In this document: positions 8,840 to 17,323 of the stretch, one piece after another
Position numbering within the stretch: the stretch's first letter is position 1
Layout: every line of letters begins with the position of its first letter
Assembly: GCF_001865675.1 (NCBI RefSeq)
Contig: NZ_CP011319.1
Coordinates: 3,906,001-3,970,000, forward strand
Direction: 5' to 3'
DNA: 64,000 bases
Source: Janthinobacterium sp. 1_2014MBL_MicDiv
GTDB taxonomy: Bacteria; Pseudomonadota; Gammaproteobacteria; Burkholderiales; Burkholderiaceae_D
Program-made: the position numbers and the translations under genes
Notes under the pieces: generated by a model
Databases searched by the model: none
What the model was told of the DNA's origin: nothing
Seen by the model: the letters and a program-made list of their open reading frames with translations, nothing else

Positions 8840-11800
8840 ATGGCCACCGCACAAAATCCAGCACAAGTTCCCGTCAATGCCGAAGCCGCCGGCGCCAAGC
8901 TCGCCACGCCCGTCAAAAAAGCCGCGAATGCCAAGAATGGCGAGCGCAAACAATACGACGAGGAAGAGCTGGCGCGAGGCGCCGTGGCCGACCAGACCAT
9001 GCCGCCAGAGAACGTCGTCGAAGTCACCGGCAGCGCCGACAGCAATGGCACGGCCGGCGCCCTGGGCGCCGCGGCGGCCGTGGCAGCCGCGGCGGCGGCA
9101 GCCGGTGGTGGTGGCGCCGCAGCGGGCCAGGCAGGCGGCACGGGAACGGCCAATACGGGCACGCCACAAAGCGACAACAATGGCGGCGCTGCGGGTGCAG
9201 GCGCGGGAGCCGGGGCCGGAGCGGGCGCCATTCCTAGCGGCAGCGTCGTCGACGTCGCCGGCGCATCGGCTGGCGCTGGCGCAGGTGCAGGCGCCGGTGC
9301 GGGCGCTGCTGGCGGCCTGGGCGGACTCGGCGCCCTGGGCGCGATTGGCGGCCTGGGCCTGGTTGCCGCCGCAGCCGGCGGTGGCGGTGGCGGCGGCGCC
9401 GCCGCTGGCGGTTCCGGCACGGGCGGCACGGGTACGGGAGGTACGGGCGGTACGGGCGGTACGGGCGGCTCGACCGGCGGCCAGGGCGGCACGGGGAATC
9501 AATCCACCACCACCACCGTCACCGATGCAGCCATCCTGGCCGCCGCCGCCGCTCTCGCCGCCGCCAACGCCGCGCTGGCCGACGACGCCAATGCGGCCAC
9601 GGCCGCGGCCACGGCTGCCGCTTCGCAAGCCGCGGCCAACGCCGCCCTCCTCGCCGACCAGCTGGCGGCGCAGGCAGCGGCAGCGGCGGCGGCGGCACTG
9701 GCTGCCGCCAATACGGCCACCAACGACGACGCGCTCGCCATCAGCACGGCCGCCGTCCTTCCCGGCATCCAGGCGGCCGCCAGCGCCGCCACGAATGACG
9801 ACAGCGCTGCCGCGGCCGCCAACGCCACGGCCGCCGCCTCGCTGGCCGCCACGACGGCCGCTCAGAACGCCGATGCGGCCGCCATCACGGCCGCCGCCAA
9901 TGCCGCCGCCGCACAGGCCGCTGCAGACGCGGCACAAACGCAGGCCGACCAGACCAACGCGCCAGCACTGCAATTGATCGCCGATGCGGCCGATGTCGTC
10001 GCCGCCGCCGCCAACACGCAAGCGGCGCTGACGGACGCCGCGGCGCTGGGAGCGATCTCGGCCAACGACGCCGCCGCTGCCGCTGCCGCCACGGCCCTGG
10101 CCAATGCCACGGATGCCGCCGCGCTGGACGTGGCGGCAACCGCCGCCGCCAACGCCGCCGTCGCGGCCGGCATACAAGCGAGCCTGACCGACGCCGCCAC
10201 CCTGTCCCTCACTTCAGATGCGGATGCAGCCGCCGCAGCGGCCGCAGCCAGCGTGGCCAACGCCACCGACGCCGCCGCGCTGACGGCCGCCTCGAACGCC
10301 GCCGCCACGGCGGCAGCGAATGCGGCCACGGCCGCCAATGCCAGCGATGCGGCGGCGCTGGGCGTGGCCGCAAGCAACGCCGCCACGGCCGCCACGGCCG
10401 CCGCCAACCAGGCGGGCCTGACCGATGCCGTGGCCCTGACGATGGCCTCGGACGCCGCTGCCGGCGTCGCCGCCTGGGATGCGTCGATCGCCAATGCCAC
10501 CGATGCCGTGGCCCTGCAGGCAGCCGCCAACGCGGCCGCCACGAACGCGGCGAATGCCCAGACACAGGCCAACATGACGGACGCCCCCACGCTGGGGCTG
10601 ATCGCCGACGCCGCCACCCTGGCGTCGGACGCGGCGCAGGTGCAGGCCGACCTGACCGACGCGGCCGCGCTGGCCCTGATTTCCAGCGCCGACGCCGCCA
10701 CGGCGGCAGCGGCGGCCGCCCTGGCCAACAACACGGATGCCGCCGCGCTCGACCTCGCCGCCGCCGCTGCCGCCACCGCGGCTGCCAATGCCGTGGTGAC
10801 CGCCAACCTGAGCGATGCCGCCGCCCTGCAGATCACGGCCGATGCCGCCGCCAGCACGTCCGCCAGCGCCGCCGCGCAGGCGGCCCTGACCGACGCGGCC
10901 GCGCTGCAAGTGATTTCCGATAACGACGCCGCCGCCGCGCTGGCGGCGCAAACCACGGCCAACCAGACAGACGCGGCCGCCCTGGCCGCTGCCGATGCCG
11001 CCGCCGCGAACGATGCCGCCAATGCCCAGGCCGTGGCCGACCAGACCGATGTGGTTGCTCTGCAGCAAGCAGCCGACCAGGCCGACGCCGATGCAGCGGC
11101 CGCCAATGCGCAAGCCAGCCTGCTGGACGTCAACGTCGCCCTGAATGCCTTCAATCTCGCCAACCTCGCCGCCCTGGCCGCCAATGTCACGGCCGGCCAG
11201 ACCAGCGTGATCGACCTGACGGCCACCGTCAACGCCTTGCAGCTCGATGCCGATGGCGCCGATGCCGATGCCAACCTGACGGATGCCCTCATCCTTGCCG
11301 GCATCTCGACCGCCGATGCGCTGACGGCGGCCGGCTTGCAAGTCACCGCCAACCTGACCGACGCCGGAGCGCTCATCAGCGCAGCCGCCGCTGCCGTCTC
11401 GGCGGCGGAAACGGCCGCCCTGCTGGGCGGCATCGATATCTCGGCCGTCAGCGCCGCCGCTGCGGCCCAGGCCGCCGCCACGGCCGCAGCGGCCACGGCC
11501 GCACTGACCGATGCCGGCGCGCTGGGCCTTGTCTCCACCGCCGATGCCGCCGCCGAACTTGCCGCCCAGGCCGCCGTCACCACCCTGACGGCCGCCAATA
11601 CGCTGGCGCAAAACGCCCTGACCACGGCGCAATTGCTTGCCAATCAAACCGATGCCGTGGCCCTGGGCCTCGCCTCGTCGGTCGCCGATGCGGCCGCCGC
11701 TGCCGCCGTCACGACGGCTGGCCAGACGGACGCCATCGCGCTGAGCCTCATTTCCACGGCCGATGGGCTGGCTGCCGCCTCGGCCGCCAGCCTGGCCGCC

Positions 11801-14800
11801 CTGACGGACGCCGCCGCGCTGGGACTCACCTCCACCGCCGACGCCGCCACCGCCGCCGCCTTGCAGGCGACGGCCAACCTGACGGACGCGGTCGCCCTGG
11901 GCCTGGCCGCCACCGTCGCGGCGGGCGCCGCCAATACGGCGACGAATGTTGCCAACCTGACCGATGCGGTTGCCCTCGGCACGCTCTCGGCCGCCGCCGC
12001 CACGGTAGCCAGCACCACTGCCGGCACCGCCGCCCTGACGGACGCCGTGGCCCTGGGCCTGGTCGCCACCGCCGATGCGGCACTCGCCGCCACGGCCCAG
12101 ACGACGGCCAACCTGACCGATGCCGTGGCACTGGGCCTCGTCTCGACGGCCGCCAACACGGCCGCCGGCCTGGCTGCCGCCACCGCCAACCTGACGGATG
12201 CCGTGGCGCTGGGCACCGTCTCGACGGCCGCCACCGCCGCCGCCAATGCGGCCGCCGCCACCGCCGCGCTGACCGATGCCGTCGCCCTGGGCCTGACGGC
12301 AACCGTCGATGCGGCGGCCGCCACCGCCGCGCAAACGACGGCCAACCTGACGGACGCCGTCGCCCTGGGCCTGGTGGCGACGGTGAATGCCACGGCCTCG
12401 ACCCTGGCCGCCACCACGGCCGGCCTGACCGATGCCGTCCTGCTGGGCACCGCCCACACGCTCGACGTCACGGCCGCCACCGTGGCCGCCACCAAGGCCG
12501 CCCTGACGGATGCCGCCGCGCTGACCACCATCGCCAATAACGACGCGGCGAATGCCGCCGCCCTGGCCGCCTATTCGGCAGCCCATCCGCTCGACCTGGT
12601 GGCCGCGCTGGCCGCCACCGTGGCCGCCACGACGGCCGGCCTGTCGCACACGGCGGCGCTGGCGGCGCAAGCCGACGATGCCGCTGCCGCCTCGACCGCC
12701 GCCACGGCGGCCGCCTCGCTGGTCACGCTGAACAATGCGATCGCCGCCGACAATGCCGCCACCGCCGCCGCCACGCTGGCCCTGACCTCGCAGGCCGCCG
12801 CCACGGCCGCGCAGCTGGACGACACCCTCGCGGCGACCGCCGCCGGCGTGGCCGCCACCTCGCTGGCAGCGGCCCAGGCGGCGCAAGCGGCCGACGCCGC
12901 CGCCGCCGCGACAGCCGCCACGGCCGCCAATGCCCTGGCCGCCCTGAACGCCGCCCTGCAGGCCGACGCGAATGCCGCCGCCACGGCCGCCGCCGCCGTG
13001 ACGGCCAGCGCCGCCGCTGCAGCCGCCGTCGCCGACGACCTCGCCGCCGCCACGGCCGCGACCATCGCCAGCACCTCGCTGGCCGCCGCACAAGCGGCAC
13101 AGGCAGCCGACAACGCCGCCGCCAGCGCCGCCACCATCGCCGCCAACGCACTGGCCGCGCTGAACCAGGCCCTGGCCGACGATGCCGCCGCCGCCGCGGC
13201 CATCCTCAACTCCACCAACGCCACGGCCGCCGCTGCGGCCGCCACCGCCGCCGATACGGCTGCCGCCGCTGCCGCCGCCATCGCCGCCATCTCGGCCGCC
13301 GCCACGCAGCACGCGCAGGCGGACGATGCCGCAGCAGCGGCAGCCGCCCTCACGGCGGCCATCTCGCTGGCCGCCACGCAGGCCGCGCAGGCGGCCGACC
13401 TGGCCGTCGGCACGACGGCGGCGACGGCAGCCAGCGCGCTGGCCGCGCTGAACCAGGCCCTGAACGACGACAGCCTCGCCGCAGCAGCGGCCACGGCGGC
13501 CAACAATGCGCAAGCGGCCCTGAATGCGGCCACGACGGCGCTGAACGCGGCAATCCTGACGGCCAGCGCCTCGCTCGCCGCCACCAATGCCGCCCTGGGC
13601 GCCGACGCCACGGCGGCAAGCACGGCAGCCGCCGCCGCGGCCGCGCAGGTCATTGCCGACGCCGCGCTGCTGGCCGACGCCGGCCTGGCCGCCCTCGCCA
13701 CGGCGGCCAACAATGCACTGGCCGCGGCCAGCGCCGCACTGGCCGCCGACGATGCCGCCGCCAGCGCCGCGCACACGGCGGCCCTGTCGGCAGCGGCCAC
13801 GCTGGCGGCGCAACTGGCCGACACGGCGGCCATCAATGCCCATGCCGCGCTCAACGCAGCCATCGCCAACCTGAACGCGGCGGTAACGGCCGATACCAAC
13901 GCCCTGGACGCCGACAATGACAAGACGCTCAAGCTGAACCTCCTCATCTCCGCGCAGAATGCGTCCGATGCGGCAGCGCAGGCCAATGCGAATGCGGCAG
14001 CGGCCCATGCGGCGCTGGCGGCGGCCCAGGCCGACGATGCGGCGGCGGCCACCGCTGCCGCAAACGCGGCGTCGGCGCATGCGGCAGCGGTGGCAGCGCA
14101 GAATGCCGATGCCGCCGCCGCAACGGCGGCGGCCCAGGCGGCAATCTCGCTGGCCAACACGCTCAATGCCCAGGCCGACGACGCCACGGCGGCAGCGGCC
14201 GCCACGGCCGCCGCGAATGCGCAGCTGGCATTGAACGCGGCCATCGCCGCCGACGCCAATGTCGCCGCCACCGCGGCGGCAGCAGCCGCTGCCCAGCTGG
14301 CGGCGCAAAATGCGCACGCCGACGATGCCGCGGCAGCAGCGGCGGCAGCGGCGGCAGCCATTTCCCTGGCCGCCACGCAAGCGGCCCAGGCCAGCGATGC
14401 GGCCGCCGCCGTGGCGGCCGCCAATGCCGCCAACGCCCAGGCGGCGCATGACCAGGCCGTCGCCGACGACCAGGCAGCGGCCGACGCCGCAGCAGCCGCA
14501 TCGGTGGCGCAAGCGGCCGCCACGGCGGCGGCAGCAGCCGACGCGGCAGCCACGGCCAGCGCAGCGGCCGCAGCGGCGGCTCTGATCGCCGCCCAGGCAG
14601 CGCAGGCCGACGACGCTGCCGCCAACCTGGCAGCGGCCAATGCCGCCGCCTCCGCCGCCGCGCACACGGCAGCCATCGCCGCCGACGCCCTGGCCGCCAG
14701 CACGGCAGCAACGGCGGCCACGGCCCTGGCGGCGGCCACGGCGGCCCAGAATGACGACGACGCGGCGGCAGCAGCAGCCGCCCAGGCCGCCATCTCGCTG

Positions 14801-15856
14801 GCCATCACGCAGGCGGCGCAGGCGGACGATGCGGCAGCGGCGGCCGCCACGCTGAATGCGAACAACGCGGCGGCGGCGGCGCTGGCCGCCCATGCCGCCG
14901 ATGCCGCCGCGCCACTGGCGCAAGCGCAGGCCGCAGCCTCCCTGCTGGCCTTCCAGGCGGCCCAGGCTGACGACGCGGCGGCTGCAGCGGCGGCCGCCAA
15001 TGCCGCCACGGCGCACGCCAACGCCAACGCCGCGTTTGCCGACGATGCGGCCGCGGCCCAGGCCCACGCCGATGCGCAGGCGGCCGACGCGGCGCTGGTG
15101 CAAGCCAATGCCGTGGCGGCGCAAACGGATGCCGCGGCGCTGGCCCTCATCTCGGATGCGGACGCCGCCCACGCCGCCGCCGTGCAAGCCATCGCCGACC
15201 AGACCGATGCCGTGGCACTCACGCAGGCTGCCGACGCGGCGGCGGCGGCGGCAGCGGCGGCAACGCTGGCGGCCAGCCTGACCGACGCCAACGCCCTGCA
15301 CCTGGCAGCCGATGCGGCAGCGGCAGCGGCCCTGCAAGCGCAGGCACAGGCAGACCTGACGGATGCCGCGTCGCTGACGGTGGCGGCGAATGCCGATGCC
15401 GCAGCCGCGGCCGCCGCCCAGGCCCAGGCCGACCTGACCGACGCCAGCCAGCTGTTCGTGCTGAGCCAGAATGCCCTGCACAATCCGCTGACGGTCGCCG
15501 ACTTCAGCACCGGCCTGCCGGCTGCCGGCGGCGACGTCATCGACATGTCGGCCATCGCCCACCTGACGGCGTCGGTGGCGGTGGGCGTCAACCTGAGCAC
15601 GGACTTTGGCAACGACAACCTGTTCATCTTCGACGGCACATCCGTGTCGATCGGCGCGGCGGCCAGCGCCATCGCGGCCGACAGCAGCGTGCTGTCGGGC
15701 CAGGGCTACATCGTCATCGCCGATGCGCAGAACAGCGGTGCCGTGACGGTGTATCACTCGAGCGACCTGAGTAGCGCCAATGCCATCGACACGGCGCTGG
15801 TGCTGCTGAGCGGCGTGAATATCACGCAATTGACGGCGGCCAATTTCCATGTCTGA
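8840..15856 (+). CDS. Giant alanine-rich repeat protein, predicted type I secreted surface protein
   Basis: A 2338-residue protein with no recognised family over most of its length. In order: a 60-residue Lys/Ala/Pro N-terminus; Gly/Ala-rich low complexity with a hydrophobic stretch (GALGAIGGLGLVAAAA, about residues 165-185) and a GGTGGTGG linker; about 1950 residues of Ala-dominated repeats in two registers (24 and 26 residues, annotated separately); and a distinct C-terminal domain of about 130 residues with the pattern GGDVIDMSAI, DNLFIFDG, GYIVIADAQ, ALVLLSGV, LTAANFHV. That C-terminus resembles the secretion end of type I (RTX/Bap-like) substrates, although the Ca-binding GGxGxD nonapeptides are absent. 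Asp is the main charged residue in the repeats. Cys is absent, and Lys, Arg and aromatics are very rare. The genes directly downstream encode a complete type I exporter, so it is the likely cargo, probably an adhesin or surface-layer fibre. The helical-rod structure is inferred. Confidence 0.85.
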   Translation: MATAQNPAQVPVNAEAAGAKLATPVKKAANAKNGERKQYDEEELARGAVADQTMPPENVVEVTGSADSNGTAGALGAAAAVAAAAAAAGGGGAAAGQAGGTGTANTGTPQSDNNGGAAGAGAGAGAGAGAIPSGSVVDVAGASAGAGAGAGAGAGAAGGLGGLGALGAIGGLGLVAAAAGGGGGGGAAAGGSGTGGTGTGGTGGTGGTGGSTGGQGGTGNQSTTTTVTDAAILAAAAALAAANAALADDANAATAAATAAASQAAANAALLADQLAAQAAAAAAAALAAANTATNDDALAISTAAVLPGIQAAASAATNDDSAAAAANATAAASLAATTAAQNADAAAITAAANAAAAQAAADAAQTQADQTNAPALQLIADAADVVAAAANTQAALTDAAALGAISANDAAAAAAATALANATDAAALDVAATAAANAAVAAGIQASLTDAATLSLTSDADAAAAAAAASVANATDAAALTAASNAAATAAANAATAANASDAAALGVAASNAATAATAAANQAGLTDAVALTMASDAAAGVAAWDASIANATDAVALQAAANAAATNAANAQTQANMTDAPTLGLIADAATLASDAAQVQADLTDAAALALISSADAATAAAAAALANNTDAAALDLAAAAAATAAANAVVTANLSDAAALQITADAAASTSASAAAQAALTDAAALQVISDNDAAAALAAQTTANQTDAAALAAADAAAANDAANAQAVADQTDVVALQQAADQADADAAAANAQASLLDVNVALNAFNLANLAALAANVTAGQTSVIDLTATVNALQLDADGADADANLTDALILAGISTADALTAAGLQVTANLTDAGALISAAAAAVSAAETAALLGGIDISAVSAAAAAQAAATAAAATAALTDAGALGLVSTADAAAELAAQAAVTTLTAANTLAQNALTTAQLLANQTDAVALGLASSVADAAAAAAVTTAGQTDAIALSLISTADGLAAASAASLAALTDAAALGLTSTADAATAAALQATANLTDAVALGLAATVAAGAANTATNVANLTDAVALGTLSAAAATVASTTAGTAALTDAVALGLVATADAALAATAQTTANLTDAVALGLVSTAANTAAGLAAATANLTDAVALGTVSTAATAAANAAAATAALTDAVALGLTATVDAAAATAAQTTANLTDAVALGLVATVNATASTLAATTAGLTDAVLLGTAHTLDVTAATVAATKAALTDAAALTTIANNDAANAAALAAYSAAHPLDLVAALAATVAATTAGLSHTAALAAQADDAAAASTAATAAASLVTLNNAIAADNAATAAATLALTSQAAATAAQLDDTLAATAAGVAATSLAAAQAAQAADAAAAATAATAANALAALNAALQADANAAATAAAAVTASAAAAAAVADDLAAATAATIASTSLAAAQAAQAADNAAASAATIAANALAALNQALADDAAAAAAILNSTNATAAAAAATAADTAAAAAAAIAAISAAATQHAQADDAAAAAAALTAAISLAATQAAQAADLAVGTTAATAASALAALNQALNDDSLAAAAATAANNAQAALNAATTALNAAILTASASLAATNAALGADATAASTAAAAAAAQVIADAALLADAGLAALATAANNALAAASAALAADDAAASAAHTAALSAAATLAAQLADTAAINAHAALNAAIANLNAAVTADTNALDADNDKTLKLNLLISAQNASDAAAQANANAAAAHAALAAAQADDAAAATAAANAASAHAAAVAAQNADAAAATAAAQAAISLANTLNAQADDATAAAAATAAANAQLALNAAIAADANVAATAAAAAAAQLAAQNAHADDAAAAAAAAAAAISLAATQAAQASDAAAAVAAANAANAQAAHDQAVADDQAAADAAAAASVAQAAATAAAAADAAATASAAAAAAALIAAQAAQADDAAANLAAANAAASAAAHTAAIAADALAASTAATAATALAAATAAQNDDDAAAAAAAQAAISLAITQAAQADDAAAAAATLNANNAAAAALAAHAADAAAPLAQAQAAASLLAFQAAQADDAAAAAAAANAATAHANANAAFADDAAAAQAHADAQAADAALVQANAVAAQTDAAALALISDADAAHAAAVQAIADQTDAVALTQAADAAAAAAAAATLAASLTDANALHLAADAAAAAALQAQAQADLTDAASLTVAANADAAAAAAAQAQADLTDASQLFVLSQNALHNPLTVADFSTGLPAAGGDVIDMSAIAHLTASVAVGVNLSTDFGNDNLFIFDGTSVSIGAAASAIAADSSVLSGQGYIVIADAQNSGAVTVYHSSDLSSANAIDTALVLLSGVNITQLTAANFHV
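9569..9949 (+). repeat. 24-residue repeat block 1 within the giant protein
   Basis: Five consecutive 72-bp units begin at 9569, 9641, 9713, 9785 and 9857, followed by a 21-bp remnant. Each unit starts AAxxxD or similar (AALADD, AATNDD, AAQNAD) and ends in A-A-N/S/T. The units match by protein pattern, not as identical DNA. Confidence 0.85.
9950..12580 (+). repeat. 26-residue LTDA-type repeat block 1 within the giant protein
   Basis: About 33 units, nearly all exactly 78 bp, start at 9950, 10028, 10106 and so on to 12503. Each opens with [LQAN]-[TS]-D-A-x-x-L and closes with A-N, A-A or A-G. The copies between 11645 and 12502 are most alike (LTDAVALGL). Two irregularities break the register: a 72-bp unit at 11432 and a 63-bp unit at 11582. 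The units at 11120 and 11198 are the most diverged. Confidence 0.88.
12662..15121 (+). repeat. 24-residue repeat block 2 within the giant protein
   Basis: The register returns to 72-bp units, first at 12662 (AAQADDAAAAS), with the pattern AAQADD, a run of Ala, then SLAAxQ or ALAALN. Seventeen units can be counted up to about 13870, one of them 21 residues long. A less regular stretch with the only Lys-rich patch (DNDKTLKLN, near 13910) follows, then further units to about 15100. Confidence 0.82.
15122..15433 (+). repeat. 26-residue LTDA-type repeat block 2 within the giant protein
   Basis: Four 78-bp units at 15122, 15200, 15278 and 15356 resume the [QL]TDAxxL pattern. A last half-unit (LTDASQLF at 15434) leads into the C-terminal secretion-type domain. 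The whole repeat region is therefore ordered 24-26-24-26. Confidence 0.85.
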
Positions 15857-15890
15857 AACCATCGCCATGCAAGGCTAGCTGAAACGGGTA

Positions 15891-15923
15891 CGGGAGCGCG
15901 GCGGTTCTGCCGCCGCACTCCCG
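15891..15923 (+). promoter_or_regulatory. Intercistronic hairpin between cargo gene and exporter genes
   Basis: CGGGAGCGCGGCGG (15891-15904) pairs with CCGCCGCACTCCCG (15910-15923) with one mismatch around a short TTCTG loop. No T-run follows, so it is more likely an attenuating or RNA-stabilising element than a full terminator. It would let the cargo be made in excess of the exporter; that role is inferred. Confidence 0.5.
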
Positions 15924-15978
15924 CTATCCAGTGATACCGAATGCAGATCTGCAGGCCGCACGGCCGGAAAAACACGGG

Positions 15979-17295
15979 ATGAGATCACGCAGTTTCCCAG
16001 CAATACCCCTCCGCCGGGCCCTCTGGCCCGGCATCCTGCCCTGCATCGCGGCCGTACTGGCGGCCGTTGCCATGGCAACGGCCGCACCAGATGCCAGCGC
16101 CCAGAGCAGTACGGCGTGGAATTTCGACCAGGTCTTGCAGCAGGCGCTGCAAAGCCATCCGGCGGTACAGGGCAAACGCTCGGCGCAGGCGGCCGCGCGG
16201 GCCGACCTCGATGGTGCCCAATGGCAGCGCTTTCCCAGCCTGTCGGCCGAAGTCCCCACCGGTTCGCAGGAAACGGGCGGCGTGGTGCGCATCGAGCAGC
16301 CGTTGTGGAGCGGCGGGCGCATCGACGCCGGCATCGACGCGGCCGGCAGCCGGGTCGATGCGGCCGGCGCGGCCATTGAGGAAGAACGCCTGAGCCTGTC
16401 GCTGCGCGTGATCGCCGCCTACACGGAAGCGCTGCGCCAGACGGCGCGCGTGCGCTCGGCCGAAACGGGGCTGGCCGAGCACCAGCGCCTGCTGGACATG
16501 ATCAAGCGCCGCGTGGCGCAGTCGGTCAGTTCGCAAACGGACCAGCGCCTGGCCGAGTCGCGCGCCTACCAGGCGGCCAACGACGTGTCGAGCGCGCGCC
16601 AGGCGCTGGAGAACGCGCTGGCGCAGCTGTCGCAGCTGGCCGGCAAGCCCGTGCGCCTCGTCAGCGCCACCGGGGTCGGCGTGGGCGAACCGCTGCCCGA
16701 CGCCAGCCTGGAGCGCGTCATGCGCCAGGCCATCGCCTACTCGCCCACCCTGCAGCGCCTCGATTTCGAAGCGCAGGCGGCCGACTCGGAAATCACCATG
16801 CAGCGCTCGGCCTACATGCCGAAAGTCGTGCTGCGCATGGAAAAACCCACGGGCGGCATCAACGCCGACAACCGCACGCGCGCCATGCTGGTGCTGCAGG
16901 CGCAGCCGGGCGCCGGCCTGTCGGCGAAGGCCGGCGTGGATGCCGCCGTGGCCCGGCGCGAAGGCGCGCGCGCGGCGCACGACGTGGCCGAGCGCGAGGT
17001 GCGCGAACGCTTCACCCTCGACTGGAACGAGGCCGAAGCGAGCCGCCAGCGCCTGGGCAACGCGGGCGAGGCCAGCACCACCTCGACGCAGGTATTCGAA
17101 TCGTATGCGCGCCAGTACGTGATCGGCCGCAAGAGCTGGAACGACGTGCTCAACGCCGTGCGCGAAGCAACGCAGGCGCAATTTTCACTGGAAGACACGC
17201 GCGCGCAGGCGATCGCCGCCAGCCTACGCCTGGCCGCGCAGACGGGCACCCTGGCCGGACGCACGGCGCCGGCCGGCACGGCGCGCGCGAATTGA
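15979..17295 (+). CDS. TolC-family outer membrane efflux/secretion protein (LapE-like)
   Basis: Outer membrane channel of a type I secretion system. From the ATG at 15979 the product is 438 residues and starts with a signal peptide (MRSRSFPAIPLRRALWPG, then a hydrophobic core ending at DASAQS). An in-frame GTG at 15931 would only lengthen the leader. Two TolC-type repeats are visible: FDQVLQQALQSHPAVQGKRSAQAAARADLDGAQ at the N-terminus and SYMPKVVLR plus the helical region AVARREGARAAHDVAEREVRERFTLDWNEAEASRQRL later. YVIGRKSWNDVLNAVREATQAQ is the conserved closing helix. It lies 122 bp after the giant gene and 28 bp before the ABC gene (GTG start). Confidence 0.88.
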   Translation: MRSRSFPAIPLRRALWPGILPCIAAVLAAVAMATAAPDASAQSSTAWNFDQVLQQALQSHPAVQGKRSAQAAARADLDGAQWQRFPSLSAEVPTGSQETGGVVRIEQPLWSGGRIDAGIDAAGSRVDAAGAAIEEERLSLSLRVIAAYTEALRQTARVRSAETGLAEHQRLLDMIKRRVAQSVSSQTDQRLAESRAYQAANDVSSARQALENALAQLSQLAGKPVRLVSATGVGVGEPLPDASLERVMRQAIAYSPTLQRLDFEAQAADSEITMQRSAYMPKVVLRMEKPTGGINADNRTRAMLVLQAQPGAGLSAKAGVDAAVARREGARAAHDVAEREVRERFTLDWNEAEASRQRLGNAGEASTTSTQVFESYARQYVIGRKSWNDVLNAVREATQAQFSLEDTRAQAIAASLRLAAQTGTLAGRTAPAGTARAN

Positions 17296-17323
17296 CACCG
17301 ACATCATGCAAACAGGAGACAGC

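Noticed and set aside
9569..15433. Regular 72- and 78-bp periodicity suggesting a CRISPR or satellite array
   Set aside because: The period is protein-level only. Units differ in DNA, have no spacers, and stay in one reading frame over thousands of bases.
10214..15868. Very long open frames on the minus strand (5.6 kb and 3.1 kb) opposite the giant gene
   Set aside because: They arise because GCC/GCG Ala codons give no stops on the other strand. The products are low-complexity Arg/Gly or Ala/Ser with no promoter or ribosome site, and the plus-strand gene has a coherent N-terminus, repeats and C-terminal domain.
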